Positions 43,335 to 51,228 of a DNA stretch of 64,000 nucleotides are shown here, in pieces (position 1 is the stretch's first letter; each line of letters starts with the position of its first letter). The notes below the pieces were generated by a model. The model saw only the letters and a program-made list of their open reading frames with translations, was not told where the DNA came from and did no database searches. A program made the position numbers and the translations under genes. Source of the DNA: Falsiroseomonas sp051433165 (GTDB lineage: Bacteria > Pseudomonadota > Alphaproteobacteria > Acetobacterales > Acetobacteraceae); the NCBI RefSeq assembly GCF_051433165.1, contig NZ_JBHMFS010000007.1:159080-223079 (forward strand), written 5' to 3'.

Positions 43335-44021
43335 ATGACACCGGACAGGACCGATCCGCCCCGCAGCCTGCGGGAGCAGGCCTATGAGGCGATCAAGCGG
43401 GGCATTCTGGATTCTCGCTACGCTCCGGGCGCCCTGCTGTCCGAGAACCAACTCGCCGAAGAATTGCAGATCAGCCGCACCCCGATCCGGGAGGCGCTGC
43501 GCGAACTGGCCGGCGGTGGGCTGGTGCGGATCCTGCCGCAGCGGGGAATCGTGGTGTCCGAGCTTTCGGTGCACGACATCGTGGAGGTTTACCAGCTACG
43601 CGAACAGCTTGAGGGCTTCGCGGTGCGGGTGGCGGCGGAACGGCTGGGGCCTGCGGATGGCGAAGCACTGCTGGCGGACCACCGGGCCGCGATCGCCCAT
43701 ATGGAGGCTGGCGCGCTGCGCGCCGCCTATGACAGCTCCGTCCTCATGCACAGCCGCATCCTCGATCTGGCCGGCAATTCGCGGCTGCGGCAATTCATGG
43801 CGCAGTTGGGCGACCAGGTGCATCGCTTCGGCCTGCTGACGCTGCGGCACGGGCGGGTGGAGCGGGCGCTGGCCGAGCACGGCCAGATCATCGCGGCGCT
43901 GATCGCCAACCGGCCGGAGGATGCGGAGAGCCTGATGCGCCTGCACCTGCGCGCCGACCGCGACCTGGCGTTGCGCGTGGTGCTGCCCGCCGGGGTGATG
44001 CAGCCGGAACTGACAGCCTGA
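43335..44021 (+). CDS. GntR-family regulator (FCD type)
   Basis: 228 residues. The N-terminal winged helix has REQAYEAIKRGILDSRYAPGALLSENQLAEELQISRTPIREALREL, the GntR DNA-binding signature, read in short pieces here. The C-terminal FCD domain is all helical: VYQLREQLEGFAVRVAAERL, then metal-binding His/Asp positions in SVLMHSRILDLAGN, and LAEHGQIIAALIANRPEDAESLMRLHLR. FCD regulators bind carboxylates. It is convergent with the FAD-linked oxidase (4-base gap), whose leader holds a palindrome that could be its operator. Confidence 0.9.
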   Translation: MTPDRTDPPRSLREQAYEAIKRGILDSRYAPGALLSENQLAEELQISRTPIREALRELAGGGLVRILPQRGIVVSELSVHDIVEVYQLREQLEGFAVRVAAERLGPADGEALLADHRAAIAHMEAGALRAAYDSSVLMHSRILDLAGNSRLRQFMAQLGDQVHRFGLLTLRHGRVERALAEHGQIIAALIANRPEDAESLMRLHLRADRDLALRVVLPAGVMQPELTA

Positions 44022-44025
44022 AGCC

Positions 44026-45477
44026 TTACGACTGCACGCCCTCCAGCGCGCCGGGGTTCATCCGGCCGCGCGGATCCAGCATGGCCTTCACACTGTGCAG
44101 CAACTGCGCCGCCCCCGGTTCCATGCGGGAGCCGAGCCGGTAGAAGCGGCCGAGCTGGGCATGCACCGCGCCATGCTGGTCCATGATCCCGGACAGCACC
44201 TCCCTCGCCCGCCGCACCAGGTCACGCGCCGCCTGGTTGGGCGGGTGGTTGCCGAAACGGGCTCGGTTGGAATCCGACAGATGCTGCAGGTGCAGCGCAT
44301 CCAGCGCATCGCGCCAGTAGAACATCGGCTCGATCGTCACATAGGCGCCAAGCGAGGAGATGATGTGGCTGGTGCTGACGCCCGCCGCCGTCATCTCCGC
44401 CGCCATCGCCGCGTGCTGCGCCTCCACCGCGGCCAGGCAGGCGCGGGCATTGGCCAGTGGCAGCATGCCGTGCACCGGCACCCAGCGCTCCCCCTCCGGC
44501 CCCACCAGGCCACGGATGGAATAGGGCCGGGCGCGCAGCGCCTTCGGGATGGTGGCCGGAACCTCCTGCGCGCCATGGCGGGTGGTGATGCCGCGCGCCA
44601 CCTCCACCGCTGCCTCGGCCGCGGGCACGGTGGCGCCCTCGGCAGTCAGGTGCAGGGTCCAGGCGGGTTCGCGCCGGGCCTCGCGGCGCCGCGGCGCGGC
44701 TGCCTGGCCCGGGTTTGAACTGCGGAGCGGGTCGAGCGCGAAAGCGCGGCTGACGATGCTGGCCTGTGCGACCTCCACCATCGCCGCCATCATCGCCGCG
44801 CTGCTGTCGAAGGCGAAGGACCCGAAGGCGCCGGGGCGATCGGGCGCAAGGCGCAGTGCCACTTGCGTCTTCACCCCGAAGGCGCCGCAATCGCCCAGGA
44901 ACAGGCCGGTGAGGTCCGGCCCCATATGGCGCCAGAAGGGCAACGCGCCGCGCAGCGCCAGCGCGCCGGTGCAGACGGCGTTGCCATCGGCCAGCACCAC
45001 GGTCAGCCCGAGAATGCCATCCATCCCGCCCGGCAGGTTCTGCGCCACGGTGCCGCCCACGGTACTGACCGAGCCGGAGACCGGGGAGGCCTGCGCCGCG
45101 CGCAGCCCGTGCGGGGCCAGCGCCGCGGCCAGCGCCTGCCAGGTGGTGCCGGCGCCGACCACGGCGGTCAGGTTCCCGGCGTCGATCGAGATGTCGTTCA
45201 GCCGCGTGGTGTCCACCACCACCGCCGGCGCCCGCGGCACCACCCCGGCGCTGTAGGACATACCGGCGCCGCGCGGCACGATGCTGCGGCCGAACTCCGC
45301 CAGCAGACGCAGGGCGGTCGCGGTATCGGCGGTGCTGCCCGGGCGTATGACGATTTCGGCGGGGGCTGCATCGGGCCAGTCGAACAGGTCGGAGGTCGCC
45401 AGCGCGCAGCTTGCGGCATCGGTCACGACATGGGCGGCGCCGATACGCTGCGCCAGGGCGGCGGCCAGGCTGCTCAT
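44026..45477 (-). CDS. FAD-linked oxidase (GlcD/D-lactate dehydrogenase type)
   Basis: 483 residues. The PCMH/VAO-type FAD domain has EIVIRPGSTADTATALRLLAEFGRSIVPRGAGMSYSAG and SPVSGSVSTVGGTVAQNLPGGMDGI, which hold the pyrophosphate-binding loops. The C-terminal cap ends in SVKAMLDPRGRMNPGAL, the FAD-binding tail of 2-hydroxy-acid oxidases. Its substrate is probably a 2-hydroxy acid or phenolic compound. The start at 45477 overlaps the stop of a 21-codon leader frame as ATGA, and its own ribosome site is poor, so it is probably translated by coupling. It may be controlled by the neighbouring GntR regulator. Confidence 0.88.
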   Translation of the reverse strand: MSSLAAALAQRIGAAHVVTDAASCALATSDLFDWPDAAPAEIVIRPGSTADTATALRLLAEFGRSIVPRGAGMSYSAGVVPRAPAVVVDTTRLNDISIDAGNLTAVVGAGTTWQALAAALAPHGLRAAQASPVSGSVSTVGGTVAQNLPGGMDGILGLTVVLADGNAVCTGALALRGALPFWRHMGPDLTGLFLGDCGAFGVKTQVALRLAPDRPGAFGSFAFDSSAAMMAAMVEVAQASIVSRAFALDPLRSSNPGQAAAPRRREARREPAWTLHLTAEGATVPAAEAAVEVARGITTRHGAQEVPATIPKALRARPYSIRGLVGPEGERWVPVHGMLPLANARACLAAVEAQHAAMAAEMTAAGVSTSHIISSLGAYVTIEPMFYWRDALDALHLQHLSDSNRARFGNHPPNQAARDLVRRAREVLSGIMDQHGAVHAQLGRFYRLGSRMEPGAAQLLHSVKAMLDPRGRMNPGALEGVQS

Positions 45478-45539
45478 CTCGGGTAGTCCTGCCCTGCCCG
45501 ACGACAGGGCACCTCGGCCCGCTCCCGCGTCCGGTTCAT
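45474..45539 (-). CDS. 21-codon leader frame coupled to the FAD-linked oxidase
   Basis: ATG at 45539 follows a near-perfect AGGAGG at 5 bases. It encodes a basic peptide, MNRTRERAEVPCRRAGQDYP plus Arg, and stops at 45474-45476, overlapping the oxidase ATG (ATGA). The strong site here and the weak site at the oxidase suggest that ribosomes load at the leader. Alternatively, it is a remnant of a longer N-terminus after a frameshift. Confidence 0.5.
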   Translation of the reverse strand: MNRTRERAEVPCRRAGQDYPR

Positions 45540-45560
45540 CGCAACCTCCTGAAAAAGGGC

Positions 45561-45578
45561 GCCCGGTTGTAACCGGGC
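45561..45578. promoter_or_regulatory. perfect palindrome, candidate operator
   Basis: GCCCGGTTGTAACCGGGC has 8-base arms around a central GT. It lies 22 bases before the leader frame of the FAD-linked oxidase on the minus strand. The core GGTTGTAACC is like the short inverted sites bound by GntR/FCD proteins, and such a regulator is encoded just beyond the oxidase. Confidence 0.45.
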
Positions 45579-45993
45579 CGGATTGCGTCTGCCTTACGGC
45601 ACAAACCCGTGGCTTGGCAGGTGCGGTACGTGGTTATGCGCCAAGCCCTGGCGCCTGGTGAACACTTTTCGGTGTTTGCTGCAACCGTCAGTCGTTGCAG
45701 GGACAGTGACGGCCCGACGCCGATCAGCCGACCAGGCTGCAGCGCGCTGGCCCCGCCGTGCCTTGTGCGAAAATGTGCAGGGCGTGCGGCGCCTGCCCTT
45801 GAGGGCCGCCTCGCAACCGGTGCGTCGGCTCGGCGTTCGGGCCGGATGGTCTGCGGCCCTCTGTGCGGCTAGCGTGCCCGACCTCGGCCTGCCCACGAGG
45901 TTTACGCTCGTTCGATCCCTGGGGGCCGATCCTGGACTGGATCCGCGCCAACCCCGATGCCGCAGATGCGGTGGAGTGACCAGCAGCACGACC
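45579..45993. other. long intergenic region before trxC
   Basis: No convincing gene is seen. The only coding-like trace is plus-strand frame 45911-45979, FDPWGPILDWIRANPDAADA then Val-Glu-stop, just before trxC. It looks like the end of a protein with no body upstream and may be chance. A promoter for trxC should lie here but was not resolved. Confidence 0.4.
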
Positions 45994-46434
45994 ATGACCG
46001 AGACAACTCAGATCCTCTGCCCGCATTGCGATGCGATCAACCGCGTGCCCCAGGCGCGGCTGCATGAGGCGCCACGCTGCGGCGCCTGCAAATCAGCCCT
46101 GTTCACGGGCAAGCCGGTGGCGCTGTCGGAGGATCGGTTCCGCCGGCATCTGCGCCTCAGCGGCATTCCGCTGCTGGTGGATTTCTGGGCGTCCTGGTGC
46201 GGCCCCTGCCACGCCATGGCGCCAGCCTTCGAGGCAGCGGCGGCGGCCCTGGAGCCGCGGATGCGTGTGATCAAGGTCTCGACCGAGGAGGCACCGGGCC
46301 TCGCGGGCGAACTGGAAATCCGCAGCATCCCAACCCTCGCCGTGTTCGCCGGCGGCCGGGAAATCGCGCGGCAGGCGGGCGCCATGCCGGCCGGGCGTAT
46401 CATTGCCTGGGCCGAGGCCACAGCGCCCCACTGA
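45994..46434 (+). CDS. trxC: thioredoxin 2 with N-terminal zinc ribbon
   Basis: 146 residues. An N-terminal zinc-binding ribbon (ILCPHCDAIN... RCGACKSAL) is followed by a thioredoxin domain with active site FWASWCGPCHAMAP. The cis-Pro lies in IRSIPTLAVF. These features define TrxC, a cytoplasmic disulfide reductase used under oxidative stress. It is a complete protein and heads a stretch rich in redox-related genes. Confidence 0.95.
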   Translation: MTETTQILCPHCDAINRVPQARLHEAPRCGACKSALFTGKPVALSEDRFRRHLRLSGIPLLVDFWASWCGPCHAMAPAFEAAAAALEPRMRVIKVSTEEAPGLAGELEIRSIPTLAVFAGGREIARQAGAMPAGRIIAWAEATAPH

Positions 46435-46495
46435 CCGGGATCGCGCGCGTGGGGACCCGATCAATGCGGTGACCTTCAGAAGAGGAGATCCATCG

Positions 46496-46672
46496 ATGCC
46501 TGCCATCACGCCGCGCAACCGCCTGCTGCCCTGTCGCGGCGATCGGCGTGGCCGCCTGGCGGCTTTCGGCCAGCACCAGTGGGGCACCCGTGGTGACCAT
46601 TGCCATCGTACTGCTGGCCATGCCCCGGGCTATCCGGCGCTGATGTACCTGACCCTGACAAGACAGGCGTGA
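46496..46672 (+). pseudogene. short frame before the SDR, possibly a broken membrane peptide
   Basis: An ATG at 46496 follows GAGGAG at 9 bases and opens 58 codons rich in Arg and His that do not look like a normal protein. The second frame across 46527-46643 instead reads a hydrophobic stretch (AAIGVAAWRLS... VVTIAIVLLAMP). A frameshift in a small single-span membrane protein would explain both. Its end overlaps the SDR start at 46669. Confidence 0.3.
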
Positions 46673-47652
46673 CGGGTTGGACCGAGCGAGACCTGCGATC
46701 CCTGCACGGCCGGTGCGCCGTGGTGACCGGCGGAACCAGCGGGATCGGGCATGCCACGGCGACGGCCCTCGCGGCGGCCGGTGCCGCGGTCATCCTGGCC
46801 GGGCGCGACGCCACGCGCGGTGCCGAGGCGGTGTCGGTGATCAGGGAACACGCGCCCGGCAGTTCCGTGCGCTTCGAGGCGCTGGACCTGGCGGATCTCG
46901 CCTCCGTTGCGGATTTCGCCGCGCGTGTCGCTGCGCGGCAGGATGCGCTGGACATCCTGGTGAACGATGCCGGGGTGATGGCGCTGCCGGAGCGGCGCGT
47001 CACGGCCGACGGGTTCGAGCGGCAGTTCGGGGTCAACCATCTCGGCCATTTTGCGCTGACCGCCCGCCTCCTGCCGCTGCTGCGCCGCGCCCCGGCGCCG
47101 CGCGTGGTGGGCGTCACCAGCCTGTCGCACCGCACCGGCCGGATCGACTTCGAGGACCTGCAGGCCGAAGCGCACTATGGAGCGTGGCAGGCCTACAGCC
47201 AGTCGAAGCTCGCCGTGCTGATGTTCACGCTGGAGTTGCAGCGGCGCAGCGATGCGGCGCAATGGGGCGTGACCAGCCTGGCCGCGCATCCGGGCTGGGC
47301 GCTGACCAACCTGTTCTCGAACGGCCCGGCCTCGGCCGGCACGCCGAGCGCCCTGATGCGTCTGATGCGGCTCGGCACGCGGGTCTTCAGCCACTCCGCC
47401 GTACATGGCGCCGGGCCGATCCTGTTCGCGGCAACCTCGCCCAGGGCGTGCGGCGGCTGCCTTTATGGCCGAAGCTGGCTGTGGGAACTGCGCGGGCCGC
47501 CAGCACCGGGCCGGATCGCGCCGCAGGCGCGGGACAGCGTGGCGGCGGCGCGGCTGTGGGATGTCTCGGCAAGGCTGACCGGCTTGGCCTTCGGCCGCAG
47601 TGAGCAGGTCGATCCTCCTGCCGCAAACAATTCATTGGACGCAAATATATAA
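46669..47652 (+). CDS. SDR-family oxidoreductase (retinol-dehydrogenase-like)
   Basis: 327 residues. TGGTSGIGHATATALAAAG (cofactor loop), LDLADLASV, and the Tyr-x3-Lys pair in AYSQSKLAVLMF are intact. The usual NNAG motif reads VNDAGVMA, an Asn-to-Asp change in the tetrad neighbourhood. QFGVNHLGHFALT and AHPGWALTNL are typical of retinol-dehydrogenase-like SDRs. Start GTG at 46669 is tentative because its ribosome site is weak. The last 10 codons run into an AT-rich segment, so the original C-terminus may be lost. Confidence 0.82.
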   Translation: MTGWTERDLRSLHGRCAVVTGGTSGIGHATATALAAAGAAVILAGRDATRGAEAVSVIREHAPGSSVRFEALDLADLASVADFAARVAARQDALDILVNDAGVMALPERRVTADGFERQFGVNHLGHFALTARLLPLLRRAPAPRVVGVTSLSHRTGRIDFEDLQAEAHYGAWQAYSQSKLAVLMFTLELQRRSDAAQWGVTSLAAHPGWALTNLFSNGPASAGTPSALMRLMRLGTRVFSHSAVHGAGPILFAATSPRACGGCLYGRSWLWELRGPPAPGRIAPQARDSVAAARLWDVSARLTGLAFGRSEQVDPPAANNSLDANI

Positions 47653-47690
47653 TATTCGCCTGTCCGTATATTCTAATAATTACAGAAAGG
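47641..47690. other. AT-rich junction
   Basis: About 50 bases dominated by A and T (ATATATAATATTC... TATTCTAATAATTACAG) in otherwise very GC-rich DNA. It lies between the end of an SDR and a peroxiredoxin lacking its catalytic half, so it may mark a past insertion or deletion. A TATAAT is present, but no -35 at normal spacing. Confidence 0.5.
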
Positions 47691-47699
47691 TGCCACGAT

Positions 47700-48035
47700 C
47701 AGCCGATTGGCGTCGCCAATCCTTTTCCGATCATCGAGGACATCAAGATGGAAGTGGCCGGCGCCTATGGCATGGTACATCCCGGTGACGCAGACCCGCA
47801 GGGCGTGCGCCCGATCTTCCTGACCGACCCCGAGGGCAAGCTGCGCGCGATGCTGTACGACACGATGAGCAATGGCCGCAGCATCGATGAGATCCCGCGC
47901 CTGCTGGTCGCGCCGCAGACCTCGGATGCGCACGGCGTCGCCACGCCGGAGGGCTGGCAACCCGGCGAGAAACTCATCGTACCGCCGCCAAAGGCTGCCG
48001 CCGCCGAGGCCCTCGGCGAAGCCGCCGCACCGTGA
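47700..48035 (+). pseudogene. peroxiredoxin C-terminal fragment
   Basis: The conserved C-terminal half of a 1-Cys-type peroxiredoxin. FPIIEDIKMEVAGAYGMVHPG, PIFLTDPEGKLRAML, NGRSIDEIPRLL and the tail SDAHGVATPEGWQPGEKLIVPPP are clear. The N-terminal half with the peroxidatic Cys (the FTPVCTTE region of the family) is missing; the sequence before 47700 is AT-rich and unrelated. An ATG at 47748 follows GAGG and could give a 95-residue protein, whose stop overlaps the next gene's GTG. Catalysis is not possible without the Cys. It probably now serves only as translational lead-in. Confidence 0.72.
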
Positions 48036-48538
48036 CCGGGCGGCGCGACAATGAAGCAGGGCCAGGCATGGTCGCTGCCCCCAACCGCATCCCCTGGCCG
48101 CCGATCCTGTTCGTGTCGGCGGCTCTTGCGGCGGTGGGGCTGGGCATGGTCCTGCCCGGGCCGGCCTGGCTGCACGCGTCGGCCTGGATGGTGCTGGGCT
48201 GGCTGACCCTGCTCAGCGGGCTGGCGATCGACCTCGCCGCGATGGTCGCGATGTGGCGCCGGCGCGCCAACATCCTGCCGCACCGCGCGGCAACCGCCCT
48301 GGTCACCACCGGCCCCTTCGTCTGGTCGCGCAACCCGATCTACCTTGGCAACACCATCGCCATGACGGGCGCCACGCTGGCCTTCGCCAATCCGTGGTTC
48401 CTGCCGGCCGCACTGATGGCCGCGCTGGCGGTGACGCAGCTTGCGATCCGTCGTGAGGAAGCGCATCTGGCGGCGCTGTTCGGCGCGGAATGGGGTGCCT
48501 ACAGCCAGCGCACCGCCCGATGGTTCGGCCGGCGGTGA
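48032..48538 (+). CDS. isoprenylcysteine carboxyl methyltransferase-family membrane protein
   Basis: 168 residues. Hydrophobic helices (ILFVSAALAAVGLGMVL; WMVLGWLTLLSGLAIDLAAMVAM; NTIAMTGATLAFANPWFLPAALMAALAV) precede the ICMT/PEMT-type AdoMet motif: TTGPFVWSRNPIYLGN, and REEAHLAALFGAEWGAYSQRTARWF. These are the usual RNPxY and Glu-rich C-terminal signatures. The bacterial substrate is unknown. GTG at 48032 overlaps the peroxiredoxin-fragment stop (GTGA), and its stop overlaps the next GTG (GTGA). Confidence 0.85.
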   Translation: MTGRRDNEAGPGMVAAPNRIPWPPILFVSAALAAVGLGMVLPGPAWLHASAWMVLGWLTLLSGLAIDLAAMVAMWRRRANILPHRAATALVTTGPFVWSRNPIYLGNTIAMTGATLAFANPWFLPAALMAALAVTQLAIRREEAHLAALFGAEWGAYSQRTARWFGRR

Positions 48539-48909
48539 CCCCCCGTGACCGGATCGGCGGCGAAGCCGGCATCCGGCACTTCACGCGGCGCTTCCATGCG
48601 CTGATGGACACGCTGCCCGAGGCCGGCGCCTGCCGCGCCGTCCATCCTCCGAACCTCGCCAATGCGGAGCAACGGCTTTTCGAATACCTCTCGGGTTGGC
48701 TTGGCGGCCCGTCGCTGTACATCCAACGCCATGGGCGGCCTATGCTGCGACGCCGCCATCTGCGCGCCCCGATAGGCGCTGAGGAAGTGCGCGGCTGGCT
48801 GCTGTGCTTCCATCGCGCCTGGGACGAGCAGGTGAAGGATCCGGCGCTCAGCCAGGATGTGCTGCCGCAGATCGATAAACTTGCCCACCACATGCAGAAC
48901 CGCGGTTGA
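48535..48909 (+). CDS. group II truncated hemoglobin
   Basis: 124 residues. EYLSGWLGGPSLYIQRHG and LRRRHLRAPIG carry the conserved GGP loop and the proximal heme His (RRRHL), and VRGWLLCFHRAWDE has the G8 Trp region, all of TrHb2. At the B10 position the family usually has Tyr in FYxxM; here it is RFHALM, that is His, so oxygen stabilisation may differ. GTG at 48535 overlaps the upstream stop. It probably binds O2 or NO, or handles peroxide. Confidence 0.88.
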   Translation: MTPRDRIGGEAGIRHFTRRFHALMDTLPEAGACRAVHPPNLANAEQRLFEYLSGWLGGPSLYIQRHGRPMLRRRHLRAPIGAEEVRGWLLCFHRAWDEQVKDPALSQDVLPQIDKLAHHMQNRG

Positions 48910-48923
48910 CTGGACAGCACGAC

Positions 48924-50093
48924 ATGAACGCGACCGGCAGCAGGCGCCTTTTGTACCTGGCGATCGCCGGGCTGATACTTGCCATCGCTGCAGGTGGCGT
49001 CTGGTGGTACGCAAAGCGGCGCGCCTTGGCCGTGCCCGTCGCCACCATCGAACGGGATGTGCCGGTCACGGTCTTCGGCCTGGGCGCGGTCGAGGCGCAG
49101 GTGCTCGCGCGTATCGGCTTCGAAGTGCCCGGCACGCTGATTGACCTTGCCGCCGACCATGGGGACCGCGTCGCGGCCGGCTCCGTGCTCGCACGCATTA
49201 GTTCGATCAGCCAGCAGGCGCGCGTGGCGCGCGCCGAGGCCGCCGTGCTCTCCGCCGCGGCTGCCGCGGCGCGCGCAGATGCGCAGCGCGAACGTGCGGA
49301 GGCGCAGTTCACCCAGAAACAGGCGACTGCGCGGCGGCGGCGCGACCTTGCGAACAGGGGTGTGGGGAGCCAGGAAGCCGCGGAGCTTGCCGAGACCGAG
49401 CAGGAACTCGCGCGCGTCGATCTCCTGGTGAATCGCGCCGATGCCGCCGTGGCGCGCGCCGCCCAGGCCGAGGCGCGCGCCAACCTCGAAACCGAGCAGG
49501 CCACCCTCGCCAAGTACACGCTGCGTGCGCCCTTCGACGCGGTGGTGATCGCCCGCGCACGCGAGGTCGGCAGCGCGCTCAATCCGGGCGAGACGGTGTT
49601 TACGCTGGTCGCGCCCGACAGCATCTGGATGCAGGCCTTCATCGATGAAGGCCGCGCCGGTGACCTGGCGCTCGGCCAGACCGGCATGGTGACGCTGCGC
49701 AGCCGCCCTGGCCGGCCAGTCGCCGCCGAGATCGTCCGCATCGGGCTGGAGGCCGACCGCGTGACGGAAGAACGGCGCGTCTATCTGCGCTGCCGGGCCT
49801 GCCCCACCATGCCCGTCGTGGGCGAGCAGGCGGAGGTGGTGATCGAAACCTCACGCCTGCCACGGGCGCGACTGCTGCCCGAACAGGCGTTGCACGGCTT
49901 CGATGGTGCTGCCGGCACCGTCTGGACCATCGAGGATGGAAAGCTTGCGCGACGACACGTGCGCATCGCCGCACGGCTGGTCGATGGGCGCGTTGCCATC
50001 ACCGATGGCCTGCCCGAGGATGTCGCGCTGGTGAGCCAGGTGGGCGCGCGTTTCGTCGTCGGGCGCGCGGCGCGCGCGGTGTCCGTGCCGTGA
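48924..50093 (+). CDS. HlyD-type periplasmic adaptor of an ABC exporter
   Basis: 389 residues. One N-terminal membrane helix (LLYLAIAGLILAIAAGGVWWY) is followed by a biotinyl-lipoyl half-motif (IDLAADHGDRVAAGSVLARI). A long Ala/Glu/Arg coiled-coil hairpin (about residues 100-190) and the second lipoyl half (YTLRAPFDAVVIAR) come next. The beta-barrel region is PDSIWMQAFIDEGRAGDLALGQTGMV. The architecture is that of a MacA/DevB adaptor. The ATG at 48924 is chosen; a TTG at 48906 also overlaps the hemoglobin stop. Its stop overlaps the permease GTG (GTGA). Confidence 0.9.
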   Translation: MNATGSRRLLYLAIAGLILAIAAGGVWWYAKRRALAVPVATIERDVPVTVFGLGAVEAQVLARIGFEVPGTLIDLAADHGDRVAAGSVLARISSISQQARVARAEAAVLSAAAAAARADAQRERAEAQFTQKQATARRRRDLANRGVGSQEAAELAETEQELARVDLLVNRADAAVARAAQAEARANLETEQATLAKYTLRAPFDAVVIARAREVGSALNPGETVFTLVAPDSIWMQAFIDEGRAGDLALGQTGMVTLRSRPGRPVAAEIVRIGLEADRVTEERRVYLRCRACPTMPVVGEQAEVVIETSRLPRARLLPEQALHGFDGAAGTVWTIEDGKLARRHVRIAARLVDGRVAITDGLPEDVALVSQVGARFVVGRAARAVSVP

Positions 50094-51223
50094 ACCTCGC
50101 CCTCGCCGACATCCGCCACAAGCTCGGCCGCTTCGTACTGACCTGCCTCGGGCTCGGCCTGCTGATGGCGGTCGCGCTGTCCATGGTGGGCATCTACCAG
50201 GGCGTGGTGAGCGAGGCGCTGGCCCTGTCACGCAGCCTGCGCGCGGATTTGTGGGTGGTGGAATCCGGCACGCGCGGCCCCTTCGCGGAAGCTTCGCGCA
50301 TCCCGGGCGATGTGCGTGAGATGGTGGCGCGGCTGCCTGGCGTGGCGGCGGCCGGCGCCATCACGCTGCGCACCGCCGAGGCCCAGGCGCCGCAGGGGAC
50401 GATCCGCGTGCAGGTGATCGGCTACGAGCCGGGCCGGCCGGGCGGGCCTTCGGCGCTCGCCACGGGGCGCGGCCTGGGGGCGACACGCTTCGAGATCGTC
50501 GCCGATGCGCGCTCAGGCCTGCCACTCGGCGCCGTGCTGTTGCTGGGGCGGCATCGCTACCACGTGGTTGGCACGACGCGCGGGCTGGTTTCCTCGGGTG
50601 GCGATCCGCTGATCTTCATGCAATTGCGTGACAGCCAGGATCTGCAATTCCGCCTCGCCCCCGCCGCGGCACGGCGCGCCCTCGCGGCGGCCACCGGTGG
50701 TGGCGGGACGGATACGGTGAACGCCATCATCGCCCAGCTTCATCCGGGCGCGGACCCGGTCCTGGTGGCGGAGACGGTGCGGCGGTGGAAGCATCTGGCG
50801 GCGCTGACGGACCGGCAGCAATCGGACTTGCTGACACTGTCGGTGGTGAACCGTGCGCGCGTGCAGCTCGGCATGTTCACCGTGGTGCTGCTGTTCGTCT
50901 CGGCCGTCATCATCGCGCTGATCATCTACACCATGACGATGGACAAGCTGCGCGAGATCGCGACGCTGAAGCTGATCGGGGCACCGGACCGCACCATCAT
51001 CGGCCTCGTGCTGCAACAGGCGTTGCTCCTGGGTGGCGTCGCGTATGTCGCTGCCGTGGGGATCGTGTTCGCCGCAAGGGATGTCTTTCCGCGCGCCGTG
51101 GCGCTTGGCCCTGCGGAGGTCGCCGTGATGGCCGTGGTGATCGCGCTGATCTGCCTCGCGGGTAGCATGGTATCGATCCGTGCCGCGCTCAGGATCGAAC
51201 CGCAACAGGCGCTGGGGGGCTGA
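50090..51223 (+). CDS. FtsX-type ABC permease
   Basis: 377 residues. The N-terminal helix (FVLTCLGLGLLMAVALSMVGIYQG) is followed by a periplasmic domain of 220 residues. The last 110 residues hold three helices (MFTVVLLFVSAVIIALIIYTM; ALLLGGVAYVAAVGIVFA; VAVMAVVIALICLAGSMVSI). The linker DKLREIATLKLIGAPDRTIIGLVL matches MacB/DevC permeases, which couple mechanically to periplasmic partners. GTG start overlaps the adaptor stop. Confidence 0.9.
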   Translation: MNLALADIRHKLGRFVLTCLGLGLLMAVALSMVGIYQGVVSEALALSRSLRADLWVVESGTRGPFAEASRIPGDVREMVARLPGVAAAGAITLRTAEAQAPQGTIRVQVIGYEPGRPGGPSALATGRGLGATRFEIVADARSGLPLGAVLLLGRHRYHVVGTTRGLVSSGGDPLIFMQLRDSQDLQFRLAPAAARRALAAATGGGGTDTVNAIIAQLHPGADPVLVAETVRRWKHLAALTDRQQSDLLTLSVVNRARVQLGMFTVVLLFVSAVIIALIIYTMTMDKLREIATLKLIGAPDRTIIGLVLQQALLLGGVAYVAAVGIVFAARDVFPRAVALGPAEVAVMAVVIALICLAGSMVSIRAALRIEPQQALGG

Positions 51224-51228
51224 GGCGC

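Noticed and set aside
45911..45979. 22-residue coding trace as a gene
   Set aside because: No start or body upstream; too short to support.
47635..47653. Sigma-70 promoter at TTGGAC/TATAAT
   Set aside because: The two elements are only 7 bases apart, too close for a promoter.
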